Shown here: piece by piece, positions 24,338-32,477 of the stretch
Layout of the letters: every line of letters starts with the position of its first letter
How positions within the stretch are numbered: the first letter of the stretch is position 1
Assembly: GCA_903887235.1 (NCBI GenBank)
Contig: CAISOX010000111.1
Span: 1 to 32,477 of the forward strand
Direction: 5' to 3'
DNA: 32,477 nucleotides
Source: an uncultured Alphaproteobacteria bacterium
GTDB lineage: Bacteria > Pseudomonadota > Alphaproteobacteria > Rickettsiales > Midichloriaceae
The notes under the pieces: model-generated
The model's input: only the letters and a program-made list of their open reading frames with translations
What the model was told of the DNA's origin: nothing
Database searches by the model: none
Position numbers and translations under genes: made by a program

Positions 24338-26203
24338 ATGAGTAAAATAATGGAAACCACAGCATCTGCGATTAGGAATCATGAAAGACAGATAGGTGTT
24401 GCTCAACAAAATATCGTCAATGCTAATGATCCGAATTATATTAAACAGGAAGTAAATTTAGTATCGAATCCGCAAGTTGGAGCCGAAATTAAAAGCATTG
24501 ATTTGGCAATGAGCGAAGGCTTATTAAAAGAGCAGTATAATAAAAATTCATTGTTTCATTCTAGTCGTGTAAGTAAGGAAATGCTACAGCAAGTGATAGA
24601 GGACGTATACAGTTTGAAACTTGATGGAAAAAATAGTATTACAGTCAATCTAAACGGCATTTTTGGAAATATAAAAGAGTTAGAGCTAGCAAGTAATAAT
24701 TCAAATAAGATGAATGATGCTGTTAGTTCAATGGAAAAATTTGTAGAAAATGTTTCTCAGCAATCTGAGAAGCTTCAGAAATTTAGACAGGAACAGGATG
24801 AGCATATCTTCAAATCAGTTGAAAAATTAAATGGCCATATAGTAACTGCAAGAAATTTAAGTCAAGCATTGCCTTTACTCAAAGGTGACGGCGTTCGAGG
24901 TAGCGATATAAAGTATAATGATGCAAAAAATAAGCTTTTTAATGAGATAAGAGAAATATCAAAGCTAATTGATGTTAATCAATATTTTGATAAAGACGGT
25001 GAATTGGTCTTAGAAACAAAATCAGGTATCCCACTAATCAAGGGTGATATTAAATATAAGGTGGAATTTACTCATACAGATGGACTGGATAATTATTTAA
25101 AGAGTGATTTTGTATTTCCCGCTCTTTCTGTTGTTGATGAAGATATACAGGACACTTCTCCTCAATTTAGAAATGATTTAGTGACAAGTGGGGTTACTGA
25201 TGAAATCACACATCATTTAAAAGGCGGTGAGTTGCAAGCGAGATTTGAGCTGAGGGATAAAATTATACCAGATATAATAAACAGATTGGATATATACACC
25301 GATACTTTGGTGAGGGAAATGAATGCTGTTTATGCAGATGCCACGCCTGAATTAGGCTTTCAATCAGTTATTAGTAATAATGAATTTACAGCAACTAGTG
25401 ATCCAATAACAGCTAGCGGTAAGTTTAAAATTGGGCTGTTTGATCCTAAGGATGGTTCATCTATTAAGGATGCTACAGGTCAACTAGAAACAATAAAAAT
25501 TGATTTAAGTAGTGTTACTACATTGCAAAACTTAATAGATAAAATCAATACTACTTCAACTGGTGGTTATAGTGTTCTAGCTGAATTGGATAGCGATGGG
25601 CATTTAACAATAAGACCAAATGGTCCAAATCCTACAAATGCTAATTTTGCCATTATTAATGAAGATAGCAAATTTGGTGCTGATGGCGTTGGGATTAATC
25701 AGTTTTTTGGATTTAATGATCTCAAGCTCTTTACTTATGTAAATGATAAGCATTATGACGGTAAAACTTCTGCTAATAGCGCTATATCCTTAAAAGTTTC
25801 GGATGAAATTACAAGTAGCCGTCAGATATATACAGCAAAAGTAAGGAAAGATGGTGATATAGGAAAAAACAATAAAGCTGCTTTAGAAGAATTACTTAAA
25901 ATTCAAAATAAGGAGTTTAGCTTTAAAGTAACAGATTCTATTGCAAAATCTACTGAAACTTTTTTAAGTTATGCGAATGGTATAGTTGATACACTTAATA
26001 TTAAACATCAATATCTTGAAGAGAAAGTTGTGAAAAATAAAATTGAATTAGAAGCGATTGATGAGCAGATTGCCTCAAAATCTGGTGTTAATACTGATCA
26101 AGAGTTATTGTACATCACGCAACTTGATAGGATGCATAAATACGTATTAAAGACTTTTCAAATAATGGAAGAGTATTGGAAAACACTATTAGCAACATTT
26201 TAA
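24338..26203 (+). CDS. flgK: Flagellar hook-associated protein 1 FlgK
   Basis: FlgK (HAP1) is the first of the two hook-filament junction proteins. The N-terminal axial-protein start is METTASAIRNHERQIGVAQQ, then NIVNANDPNYIKQEVNL, the family's SNNIANANTPGY-like motif. The C-terminus has the paired coiled-coil end YLEEKVVKNKIELEAIDEQI, then SGVNTDQELLYITQLDRMHK, matching the FlgK consensus SGVNLDEE..NLI..Q..Y. The 621-residue length fits, with a variable surface domain in the middle. A strong AAGGAGG ribosome-binding site precedes the start. Confidence 0.95.
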   Translation: MSKIMETTASAIRNHERQIGVAQQNIVNANDPNYIKQEVNLVSNPQVGAEIKSIDLAMSEGLLKEQYNKNSLFHSSRVSKEMLQQVIEDVYSLKLDGKNSITVNLNGIFGNIKELELASNNSNKMNDAVSSMEKFVENVSQQSEKLQKFRQEQDEHIFKSVEKLNGHIVTARNLSQALPLLKGDGVRGSDIKYNDAKNKLFNEIREISKLIDVNQYFDKDGELVLETKSGIPLIKGDIKYKVEFTHTDGLDNYLKSDFVFPALSVVDEDIQDTSPQFRNDLVTSGVTDEITHHLKGGELQARFELRDKIIPDIINRLDIYTDTLVREMNAVYADATPELGFQSVISNNEFTATSDPITASGKFKIGLFDPKDGSSIKDATGQLETIKIDLSSVTTLQNLIDKINTTSTGGYSVLAELDSDGHLTIRPNGPNPTNANFAIINEDSKFGADGVGINQFFGFNDLKLFTYVNDKHYDGKTSANSAISLKVSDEITSSRQIYTAKVRKDGDIGKNNKAALEELLKIQNKEFSFKVTDSIAKSTETFLSYANGIVDTLNIKHQYLEEKVVKNKIELEAIDEQIASKSGVNTDQELLYITQLDRMHKYVLKTFQIMEEYWKTLLATF

Positions 26204-26215
26204 TGGGAGTATAAC

Positions 26216-27109
26216 ATGTCAGTAAATTTTATTAGCACAGCATCTTTAAATCAAAGTACTGAAAGAAATATTAGTCAAGTAGTAAATGAAAGAGATAATA
26301 TCGGTAGGCAAGTCCAGACTGGTAAAAAATTTGAGAATATTTATGACGCTTCTGCATCCGAAGCAAGCGACATAGTTAATATTCAAGAGTCTATCGATGT
26401 ACAGAAAAAGGATGCGGAAATATTACAAAAAGGTTTTCGTAGAGTAGATGAAATGTCAGATGAGTTGGGCAGCATGACAAAATATTTACAAGGCATGTTA
26501 AAAGACTGGCAAATTTCTACAAATGCAATTACAAGTAACGATTTTACTCCGCAAAAACAAGAAGAATTTGCTAAGGGCCTGCTTAGTGGAATGGGGAATT
26601 TTTTGAATAAAAAATCAATATATGATGGAACCTATTTATTTGCAGGAGAGAATATGGATACGAAACCTGTTGAATTATCTGGAAACGTTGATGCAGACAA
26701 ATATTACTTAGGAAGCAAATACAATATGTCATTTTCATATGGTGATGCGCAGATAAAACTTGATTTTAATGCTGGAGATAGTTCCATTAGGGAAATTGTT
26801 AAATTATTTGCGGACGTTAAGACAAATGGTGCTGGTAACGTGCAGGAGGTATTTGTACAATTTAAGGTAGGCATTGACAAATTAATTGAAGCAAAGCAAA
26901 GGGTTGATTCAGTTAGTAAAGATTTAAAGCAATTTGAGGAAATGCAAAGGACAACTATAGAAAATAGCACTAAGAGTTATAATGATATTGCCAATGTTCA
27001 TGAAGTTACTGGATATACAGAATTACTGCAAGTATCAAAGCGACTTTCTGAAATTTACTCAAGTATAGGGGCTTTGTCTAAGAGCTTAGTTGATTATATA
27101 CGTTTATAA
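26216..27109 (+). CDS. flgL: Flagellar hook-associated protein 3 FlgL
   Basis: FlgL (HAP3) links the hook zone to flagellin. It has a flagellin-like N-terminal half (NERDNIGRQVQTGKKFENIY, DASASEASDIVNIQESI) and a C-terminal helix ending EVTGYTELLQVSKRLSEIYS, then SIGALSKSLVDYI. The 297-residue length is normal. The N-terminal region lacks a full flagellin D0 but has the expected Q-x-x-x-G-K-K. GGGAG precedes the ATG by 6 bp. It follows flgK by 12 bp. Confidence 0.92.
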   Translation: MSVNFISTASLNQSTERNISQVVNERDNIGRQVQTGKKFENIYDASASEASDIVNIQESIDVQKKDAEILQKGFRRVDEMSDELGSMTKYLQGMLKDWQISTNAITSNDFTPQKQEEFAKGLLSGMGNFLNKKSIYDGTYLFAGENMDTKPVELSGNVDADKYYLGSKYNMSFSYGDAQIKLDFNAGDSSIREIVKLFADVKTNGAGNVQEVFVQFKVGIDKLIEAKQRVDSVSKDLKQFEEMQRTTIENSTKSYNDIANVHEVTGYTELLQVSKRLSEIYSSIGALSKSLVDYIRL

Positions 27110-27132
27110 AGTGGCTAACGAGGAAGTAGTGT

Positions 27133-27591
27133 ATGTTAAAGAAAAAAGAAATACAGGAAAATGATATTTTAGTTTTTCAAAATAAGTTTGGCTCTATTGA
27201 GGTAAACACTAAATATAAGATTTTTTTCCCAAAGGGTTTAATTGGTCTTGCAGATTCAAAAATGTTTTGTTTAGCTGATGCAAATAACGATAAATATAAG
27301 TCTTTCAAATTATTGCAGTCTATAGAAAGTGGGCAATTATGCTTTTTAACACTACCTATATCTTTTAGTAATAGTATAATAAAAGAGCAAGATCTACTTG
27401 GTGCAATTGACACTTTGGAGTTAATTAGAGATGAAGTTGCGGTTATATTGCTTTGCTCAACTAAAAATATTGATAATAAGTTGAAATTAGCTGTAAATTC
27501 TAGAGCTCCAATTTTCGTTAATCTATCTGAGCAGACTGCATTTCAGTATGTGTTACATAATTCAAATTATAGTCTGGCACATCCATTATAA
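27133..27591 (+). CDS. fliW: Flagellar assembly factor FliW
   Basis: FliW binds flagellin and, in Firmicutes and Epsilonproteobacteria, also binds CsrA to balance flagellin translation. The 152-residue protein shows the family pattern: IFFPKGLIGLADSKMFCLAD near the start, FKLLQSIESGQLCFLTLPI, then LKLAVNSRAPIFVNLSEQTA, and the end YVLHNSNYSLAHPL, which matches the usual YSLRHPL-like end. A GAGGAAG ribosome-binding site precedes the start. No csrA gene is visible in the window. The usual alphaproteobacterial flagellin regulators FlaF and FlbT are not here either. Confidence 0.9.
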   Translation: MLKKKEIQENDILVFQNKFGSIEVNTKYKIFFPKGLIGLADSKMFCLADANNDKYKSFKLLQSIESGQLCFLTLPISFSNSIIKEQDLLGAIDTLELIRDEVAVILLCSTKNIDNKLKLAVNSRAPIFVNLSEQTAFQYVLHNSNYSLAHPL

Positions 27592-27662
27592 AAATTGCGT
27601 TTTAAAGCTTTCAATTTTTTTAGTATTGATTATAATAAGTATTATATAGTTTTTTTTGATTT

Positions 27663-28256
27663 ATGAATAATTTTTTGAAGTCGTTTTTTCTGTGTTTTTT
27701 ATTGTTAAACATGAGCAATTGTGCGGTAATAGGTATTGCAACCACTGCAACCACAGGAACCATTATAGCTGAAGATAGAACAGTTGGCGATATTATAGAT
27801 GATAAAGGTATGGCCATAAAAATTAAACATCAATATGTAAAAAATAGTGTAGATGGTTCGTTGGGAGGAATTTCTTTAGAAGTATACGAAGGTAGGGTAT
27901 TGTTGATTGGTTATGTAACGTCTACTGAATACAAGGATGAGGCAGAGAAATTAGCTTGGGTGGTACGAGGAGTAAAAGAAGTTATTAATGATATAACTAT
28001 TTCTCAAAAAAATGAGGCAAGTTTACCAGGAGATGTGTGGATATCGACAAAATTGAGGAGTAAATTTTTGGTTAACAAAGAAATACATTCAGTAAACTAT
28101 AAAATTATGGTCTACAATAAAGTGGTATACCTTTTAGGAGTTGCAGAAACACAAAAAGAATTAGAAACTGCACTTAATGTTGCTGGAGAAGTTCAAGGAA
28201 TTAAGAAAGTTAAAAATTACATATTGGTTAAATCTGATATTAGAAGAGAGAGTTAA
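27663..28256 (+). CDS. BON-domain outer-membrane lipoprotein (YraP/DolP-like)
   Basis: The 197-residue protein starts with a lipoprotein-type signal (LKSFFLCFLLLNMSNC); the likely lipid-modified Cys is residue 20. Two BON domains follow, at about 50-115 (IKIKHQYVKNSVDGS... VEVYEGRVLLIGYV, then WVVRGVKEVINDI) and 120-192 (DVWISTKLRSKFL... YKIMVYNKVVYLLGVAE, GIKKVKNYILV). The double-BON layout with the DRTVGDIIDDKG linker is that of YraP/DolP and alphaproteobacterial relatives, which sit in the outer membrane and bind phospholipid. It is 71 bp after fliW on the same strand but probably not a flagellar gene. Confidence 0.88.
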   Translation: MNNFLKSFFLCFLLLNMSNCAVIGIATTATTGTIIAEDRTVGDIIDDKGMAIKIKHQYVKNSVDGSLGGISLEVYEGRVLLIGYVTSTEYKDEAEKLAWVVRGVKEVINDITISQKNEASLPGDVWISTKLRSKFLVNKEIHSVNYKIMVYNKVVYLLGVAETQKELETALNVAGEVQGIKKVKNYILVKSDIRRES

Positions 28257-28421
28257 TTACTGTATCACTATCGCATCTAGAATTATGAGGTAAATTTATC
28301 AAAGTTCTTTTAAGGAAAAAGTTTTATATAATTTGGCTAGAAAAATATTTAAATGAAATATATATACTAGTAATCATCATTTATTTGTTGCATCTTATTA
28401 AATATTTTATACTCTCAAAGG

Positions 28422-28617
28422 GTGGTATACGTTAGGTAACACAATGTTAGGAGAAGAATTAGATAGCAGAATAAACAGGTTTTAGCTACCTATAACTTGG
28501 ATAATTCATATTTGTATAAATATATACTGCGTATCGATGATATAGGTAACATTATGTTAATTAACATTTACTATATTAACTTATCTAATACCAAGGTATT
28601 ATGCCTTGGTATTTTTT
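28422..28617 (+). ncRNA. Candidate small RNA of about 200 nt
   Basis: The bounds are a predicted start after TATACT and the end of the strong terminator T-run. No known RNA family (6S, tmRNA, SRP, RNase P) is recognisable in the sequence. The alternative is that the terminator simply ends a long 3' tail of the BON-protein mRNA. Confidence 0.25.
28587..28617 (+). terminator. Strong intrinsic terminator
   Basis: A perfect 10-bp stem AATACCAAGG/CCTTGGTATT with a 7-nt loop is followed by TTTT. It lies 331 bp after the BON gene stop and 106 bp before trpS. Confidence 0.85.
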
Positions 28618-28722
28618 AGTGAAAGGTAAGGCTTATGATTTTGAAATATAAATTATAATTATCCCTAGAAAAGGCCACGATATTATTGTATCATCACCTA
28701 GCTTTCAATAATAAAAAATTGT

Positions 28723-29718
28723 ATGCATAATAAAAAAAGAGTTTTCTCAGGAATACAGCCAACTGGCAAAATAACAATAGGTAATTATCTGGGAGCAATT
28801 AAGAATTGGGTGGCAATGCAACAACAATATGATTGCTTGTTTTGTATAGTCGATTTGCATTCACTGACCTCAAATTTTAATCCCCAAGAATTGCAGGAAA
28901 ATATTAGGTACAATATTGCACTTTATATTGCAGCTGGTCTTAATCCGGATAATGTTACTATATTTCAGCAATCAAATGTTTCTGAGCATTCTGAACTTGC
29001 TTGGATACTCAGCTGCTTTACACAAATGGGATGGCTCAATAGGATGACTCAATTTAAAGATAAAGCTGGAAAAAATAAAGAGACGGCCAATCTGGGATTA
29101 TATTCATATCCAGTTTTAATGGCAGCTGATATTTTGCTTTATAATGCGAATATTGTTCCTGTTGGAGAAGATCAAAAGCAACATATAGAGCTTACTAGAG
29201 ATATTGCAATTTCATTTAATAAGAAAGTAGGTAAAGAAATTTTTACAATTCCTGATGTTGTAATAGATTCTAAAGCAAAGAGAATTATGAGTTTAAAGGA
29301 TGCTTCTAAAAAAATGAGCAAATCTGATCCATCTGACCTTTCTAGAATAAATATGTCTGATAATGAAGAATCAATAAGAAAGAAAATTCGTAAAGCTAAA
29401 ACAGATGATGCTCCTGGCATTAGCTACAATCCCACCGAAAGACCCGAAATTTCAAACCTCATAGATATATATTCGTGTTTTACGGAGGTTGATGTTAATA
29501 ATGTTGTTAAAAATTTTGAATTAATGAAGAATTCTGAATTCAAAGAGGCGTTAGCTGATGTTATCATAAAGAAAATCTGCCCAATTCATCAAAAAACGAT
29601 TCAAATCATGGAAGATAAAAAATATCTTGAAGAAATCACAAAAAATGGAACAATGAAAGCAAAAGCTATTGCTGAAAAAAATATCAGCATAGTTAAGCAA
29701 ATTATTGGTATTAGTTAA
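28723..29718 (+). CDS. trpS: Tryptophan-tRNA ligase
   Basis: TrpRS charges tRNA-Trp. Class Ic signatures are clear: the HIGH-type motif is TIGN (residues 18-21, in GIQPTGKITIGNYLGA), and the KMSKS loop is KMSKS at 197-201. The conserved VDLHSLT and PVGEDQKQHIELTRDIA are also present. The 331-residue length is typical. polA begins 2 bp after its stop, so the two are one transcript. Confidence 0.97.
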   Translation: MHNKKRVFSGIQPTGKITIGNYLGAIKNWVAMQQQYDCLFCIVDLHSLTSNFNPQELQENIRYNIALYIAAGLNPDNVTIFQQSNVSEHSELAWILSCFTQMGWLNRMTQFKDKAGKNKETANLGLYSYPVLMAADILLYNANIVPVGEDQKQHIELTRDIAISFNKKVGKEIFTIPDVVIDSKAKRIMSLKDASKKMSKSDPSDLSRINMSDNEESIRKKIRKAKTDDAPGISYNPTERPEISNLIDIYSCFTEVDVNNVVKNFELMKNSEFKEALADVIIKKICPIHQKTIQIMEDKKYLEEITKNGTMKAKAIAEKNISIVKQIIGIS

Positions 29719-29720
29719 TT

Positions 29721-32306
29721 ATGTCACTGTGCATCGTAGATGGGTATAATTTTGTATTTAGGGCATTTCATTCTCTCCCTCCATTAACAACTTCTAACGA
29801 TATACCAGTTGGTGCTGTTTATGGTTTCATTAATATGCTTGCAAAGCTTATTGAAGATAATGATTGTGAAATGCTTGCAATCGCACTTGATTGTGGAAAA
29901 AAAACATTTAGGAGTGATTTTTACCCAGAATACAAGGCCAATAGAGAGGAGCCAGATGAAGCGTTAAAAATACAATTTCCAATTATAAGAGAGGCAATTG
30001 AGGCATTTGGAGTAAAAGCAGTGGAGGTGCCTGGTTTTGAAGCTGATGATATAATTGCAACGTATACTAGAATTGCCCTTAATAAAAATTTTAAAGTTAA
30101 GATTATCAGCTCGGATAAAGATTTGATTCAACTAATGCAAAATAACGTTGAAATTTTTGATCCACTTAAAAAAAAGTACATAACCCCAAGTTTAGTTTTA
30201 GAAAAATATGGGATTAAATATTCTCAAATGACAGATTATCTTTCACTTATAGGAGATGCGTCAGATAATATCCCTGGAGTTAAAAAAGTAGGGCCGAAAA
30301 CTGCAATAAAATTACTCAATCAATTTGAGACGCTAGAGAATATTTACAGCAATCTTGAAATAATTGAACCAACAAGAATAAAAAGCCTACTTGAAGATTC
30401 AAAAAACCAAGCTTTTTTATCAAAAAAATTAGTTACACTAGATGAAAATGTTCCGCTGCCTTTCGATATTGAGCAGCTTAAATTTAAGATAGTGACTCAG
30501 GATAAGCTTACTAATTTTTTAGATAAGTATGAGTTTAAATCACTCAACACAAATAAGCTAATGTCTTTAAAAAATCAACCATCAACTGATATAAAATCAG
30601 TTGAGACAAGGGTTATGGCAATAAATGAATTATGGAAAATATATCCTGAAATTGAAAAATTTGGAAAATTCTATTTTTATTTTAACAGTGACATATTTTC
30701 ATGTTATTTTGGAAGTTATCTATATAACATTAATTTATCAAATCAGTTAAATTTACTTTCTTTTGACGACGAAGGTTTTAGCAATAATAATCTTTGTGAC
30801 ATATTAAAATGCCTTAAAAAGGTTTTTGAAGAAACTTCTATTACGAAAGTGTGTTTTGATGCGAAATTAGTCATTCATTTATGTATTAATGAAGGGATTA
30901 AATTTAGAAATTTTGACGATATTTCACTACTTGCATATACATTGCATACTGGTAAGCAAAAAATTAATTTTGAAAATCTTAGCAATTTTTATAATCTAAA
31001 CTATAAAAAACATGATGCATTTTACATCTTCAATCTTCATAAAATTTTGAAGGTCCAACTTGCAGATGAAAGAAAATTTGAAATATATGAAATCATTGAG
31101 AAGCCACTACTTTTATTATTGATTAAGATTGAAAATAAGGGAATAAAAATAGATAAAAGCATATTGATGGAGCTAGGGAAAGAATTTGAGGAAAAGATAA
31201 ATTTATTGCAAGATGAAATTTTCCAATTATCTGGTGAAGAGTTTAATATTGGTTCACCCAAACAAATTGGTGAAATACTTTTTGACAAGTTAAAATTAGA
31301 AGGTGGTAAGAAAGCCAAAAAAAGCGATGGCTATATCACGGATGCTGAAACACTTGAGAAGCATGCATCTTTAGGAATTCCGATTGCCAGAAAAATTTTA
31401 GAATGGAGGCATTATTCAAAGTTAGTATCTACATATATAAATGCTTTGCAAAAAGCTATAAATAAGAAGGATGGTAGGATACATACAACTTTTTCCCTAA
31501 CTAATACATCAACTGGCAGATTATCTTCACACGATCCCAATTTACAGAATATTCCAATAAGAACGAGTGATGGAAATAGAATAAGGAAAGCCTTTATTGC
31601 TAAGGAAAATTTCTCTATAATTTCTGGTGATTACTCACAAATTGAGCTTAGAATATTAGCTGATATTGCTAATATAAAAAGTCTAAAAGATGCGTTTATC
31701 CAGAAGAAAGATGTTCATAGTATAACAGCTAGTCAAATATTTGACATTCCATTAGATAAAGTTGACTCAGAACACAGAAGAAAAGCAAAGGCTATTAATT
31801 TTGGTATTATATATGGTCAAAGTGCATATGGTCTTGCAAACAGTTTAAACATCAGAAGAGAAGAAGCTTTTGCATATATTGAATCATATTTCAAGCAATA
31901 CCCAGGTATTAAGGAGTATATGGACACAACTATTGATTTTGCAAAAAAGCATGGATATGTGAAAACTTTAATGGGAAGGAAATGTTATATTGAAAATATT
32001 AATGACAGAAATTACAATCTAAGAAATTTTGCCCAAAGAGCTGCAATTAATGCGCCTATCCAAGGAACAGCGTCTGAGATAATAAAAAAAGCGATGGTAG
32101 ATCTAGATTCAAATCTTCAGGAATTTTTGATCTTACAAATTCATGACGAACTATTATTTGAAGTTCCAGATGAAATTATAAGTGATTGCTGTGTAAAAAT
32201 TAAAAATACTATGATAAATACTTTCAAGCTATCTATACCAATTGAAGTTGATATTTCTTATGCTAAAAGTTGGTATCACACAAATGTCAAGGAAGCATCT
32301 CTATAA
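29721..32306 (+). CDS. polA: DNA polymerase I
   Basis: PolA fills gaps and removes RNA primers. The 5'-3' exonuclease domain is at residues 1-285 (VDGYNFVFRAFHSLPPL, FEADDIIATY, SSDKDLIQL, GDASDNIPGVKKVGPKTA). The polymerase domain has motif A DYSQIELR (about 637), motif B RRKAKAINFGIIYGQS (about 683-698) and motif C LQIHDELLFEV (about 806). The middle 3'-5' exonuclease domain is present as a fold but looks inactive: its first motif reads FYFYFNSDIF where the active D-x-E should be, the second has FDAKLVIHL without the N..Y-D pattern, and the third Y-x-x-x-D is not visible. The 861-residue length is normal for this family with such a degenerate domain. Confidence 0.95.
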   Translation: MSLCIVDGYNFVFRAFHSLPPLTTSNDIPVGAVYGFINMLAKLIEDNDCEMLAIALDCGKKTFRSDFYPEYKANREEPDEALKIQFPIIREAIEAFGVKAVEVPGFEADDIIATYTRIALNKNFKVKIISSDKDLIQLMQNNVEIFDPLKKKYITPSLVLEKYGIKYSQMTDYLSLIGDASDNIPGVKKVGPKTAIKLLNQFETLENIYSNLEIIEPTRIKSLLEDSKNQAFLSKKLVTLDENVPLPFDIEQLKFKIVTQDKLTNFLDKYEFKSLNTNKLMSLKNQPSTDIKSVETRVMAINELWKIYPEIEKFGKFYFYFNSDIFSCYFGSYLYNINLSNQLNLLSFDDEGFSNNNLCDILKCLKKVFEETSITKVCFDAKLVIHLCINEGIKFRNFDDISLLAYTLHTGKQKINFENLSNFYNLNYKKHDAFYIFNLHKILKVQLADERKFEIYEIIEKPLLLLLIKIENKGIKIDKSILMELGKEFEEKINLLQDEIFQLSGEEFNIGSPKQIGEILFDKLKLEGGKKAKKSDGYITDAETLEKHASLGIPIARKILEWRHYSKLVSTYINALQKAINKKDGRIHTTFSLTNTSTGRLSSHDPNLQNIPIRTSDGNRIRKAFIAKENFSIISGDYSQIELRILADIANIKSLKDAFIQKKDVHSITASQIFDIPLDKVDSEHRRKAKAINFGIIYGQSAYGLANSLNIRREEAFAYIESYFKQYPGIKEYMDTTIDFAKKHGYVKTLMGRKCYIENINDRNYNLRNFAQRAAINAPIQGTASEIIKKAMVDLDSNLQEFLILQIHDELLFEVPDEIISDCCVKIKNTMINTFKLSIPIEVDISYAKSWYHTNVKEASL

Positions 32307-32381
32307 TTAGGATTGTTTAACAATTTAGCTTGATGCAAGATTAAAGAATATTTAAATAATTTTTAAAATATCGGAGATTTT

Positions 32382-32477
32382 ATGCAAAAAGCAATTAGAA
32401 TAGTAGCTCAATGTTACGATATAAAAACTGGAGATCTAGTTGAAGAAAATGTCATACGAGATGAAAAACTGGAGAAA
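32382..32477 (+). CDS. Truncated hypothetical protein (runs off the right edge)
   Basis: An ATG at 32382 preceded by GGAG 5-6 bp upstream opens a frame of 32 codons that continues past the end of the window. The visible part begins MQKAIRIVAQCYDIKTGDL and is soluble and charged. I do not recognise it. It starts 75 bp after polA. Confidence 0.6.
   Translation, partial: MQKAIRIVAQCYDIKTGDLVEENVIRDEKLEK

Larger units (their letters stand above)
28257..28722. other. Intergenic stretch with small palindromes, possible small RNA
   Basis: No open frame longer than about 14 codons is supported. Two near-copies of AGGTAACA-nn-ATGTTA lie at 28434-28450 and 28544-28560, each nearly palindromic. The second runs into a perfect 14-bp palindrome ATGTTAATTAACAT (28554-28567). 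A promoter-like TTGTTG (17-bp spacer) TATACT lies at about 28385-28413, and a strong terminator is at 28587. A transcript of about 200 nt is possible. Confidence 0.5.

Noticed and set aside
1-32477. CRISPR array, prophage or rRNA operon
   Set aside because: No regularly spaced direct repeats, no phage structural gene set and no rRNA sequence were seen anywhere in the window.

Overview
This window is AT-rich DNA from an alphaproteobacterium, most probably a Rickettsiales endosymbiont or intracellular bacterium close to Midichloriaceae. Support comes from the combination of genes: a VirB2-type T4SS pilin, an alpha-type SspB, FtsQ/FtsA/FtsZ and RodA, a large glutamate-synthase-like/PyrK-like fusion, a run of flagellar genes (flgI, flgJ, flgN-like, flgK, flgL, fliW), and a 48-codon ccoS for cbb3 oxidase assembly. 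Flagella plus cbb3 oxidase in a Rickettsiales-like genome is the combination known from Midichloria. The placement is inference; no rRNA is present to confirm it.

Layout. 1-1073: ccoS, preceded by an IS-end-like repeat and followed by two broken IS3-family transposase fragments in opposite orientation. 1074-3553 (minus): tsaE, ftsQ and ftsA; the last two overlap by 4 bp. 3654-5012: tRNA-Gln(TTG), a virB2 pilin gene with its own terminator, tRNA-Arg(CCG) and greA. 5231-7898 (plus): XRE regulator, prfA, rodA. 8030-9881 (minus): rimP-nusA, convergent with rodA and not followed by infB. 10050-11242 (minus): a small unrecognised gene and sspB. 11401-12978: a large unrecognised Asn/Lys/Glu-rich protein with one C-terminal hydrophobic segment, then tRNA-Leu(GAG) on the other strand.

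13435-16956 (plus) is a tight lysC-lysA-ldcA cluster: aspartate kinase, diaminopimelate decarboxylase and an LD-carboxypeptidase, linking the DAP/lysine branch to peptidoglycan turnover. A nearly perfect 16-bp dyad brackets the predicted lysC -10 box. 16957-17423 holds a third decayed IS3-family transposase and then the ftsZ promoter region. ftsZ lies far from ftsQA. 19025-22303 (minus) is the 1092-residue multi-cofactor oxidoreductase.

22418-27591 (plus) is the flagellar block, from P-ring through rod cap, putative chaperone and the two hook-filament junction proteins to FliW. 27663-28256 is a two-BON-domain lipoprotein. Next comes a 466-bp gap with repeated small palindromes and a strong intrinsic terminator, a possible small RNA locus. 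trpS and polA follow 2 bp apart, and a truncated unknown gene runs off the right edge.

Most genes are ordinary housekeeping genes. The least explained parts are the 525-aa protein, the 107-aa orphan, the lysC dyad, the 28.3-28.6 kb gap and the degenerate proofreading domain of PolA. I saw no CRISPR array, no rRNA, no prophage and no clear undescribed multi-gene system.
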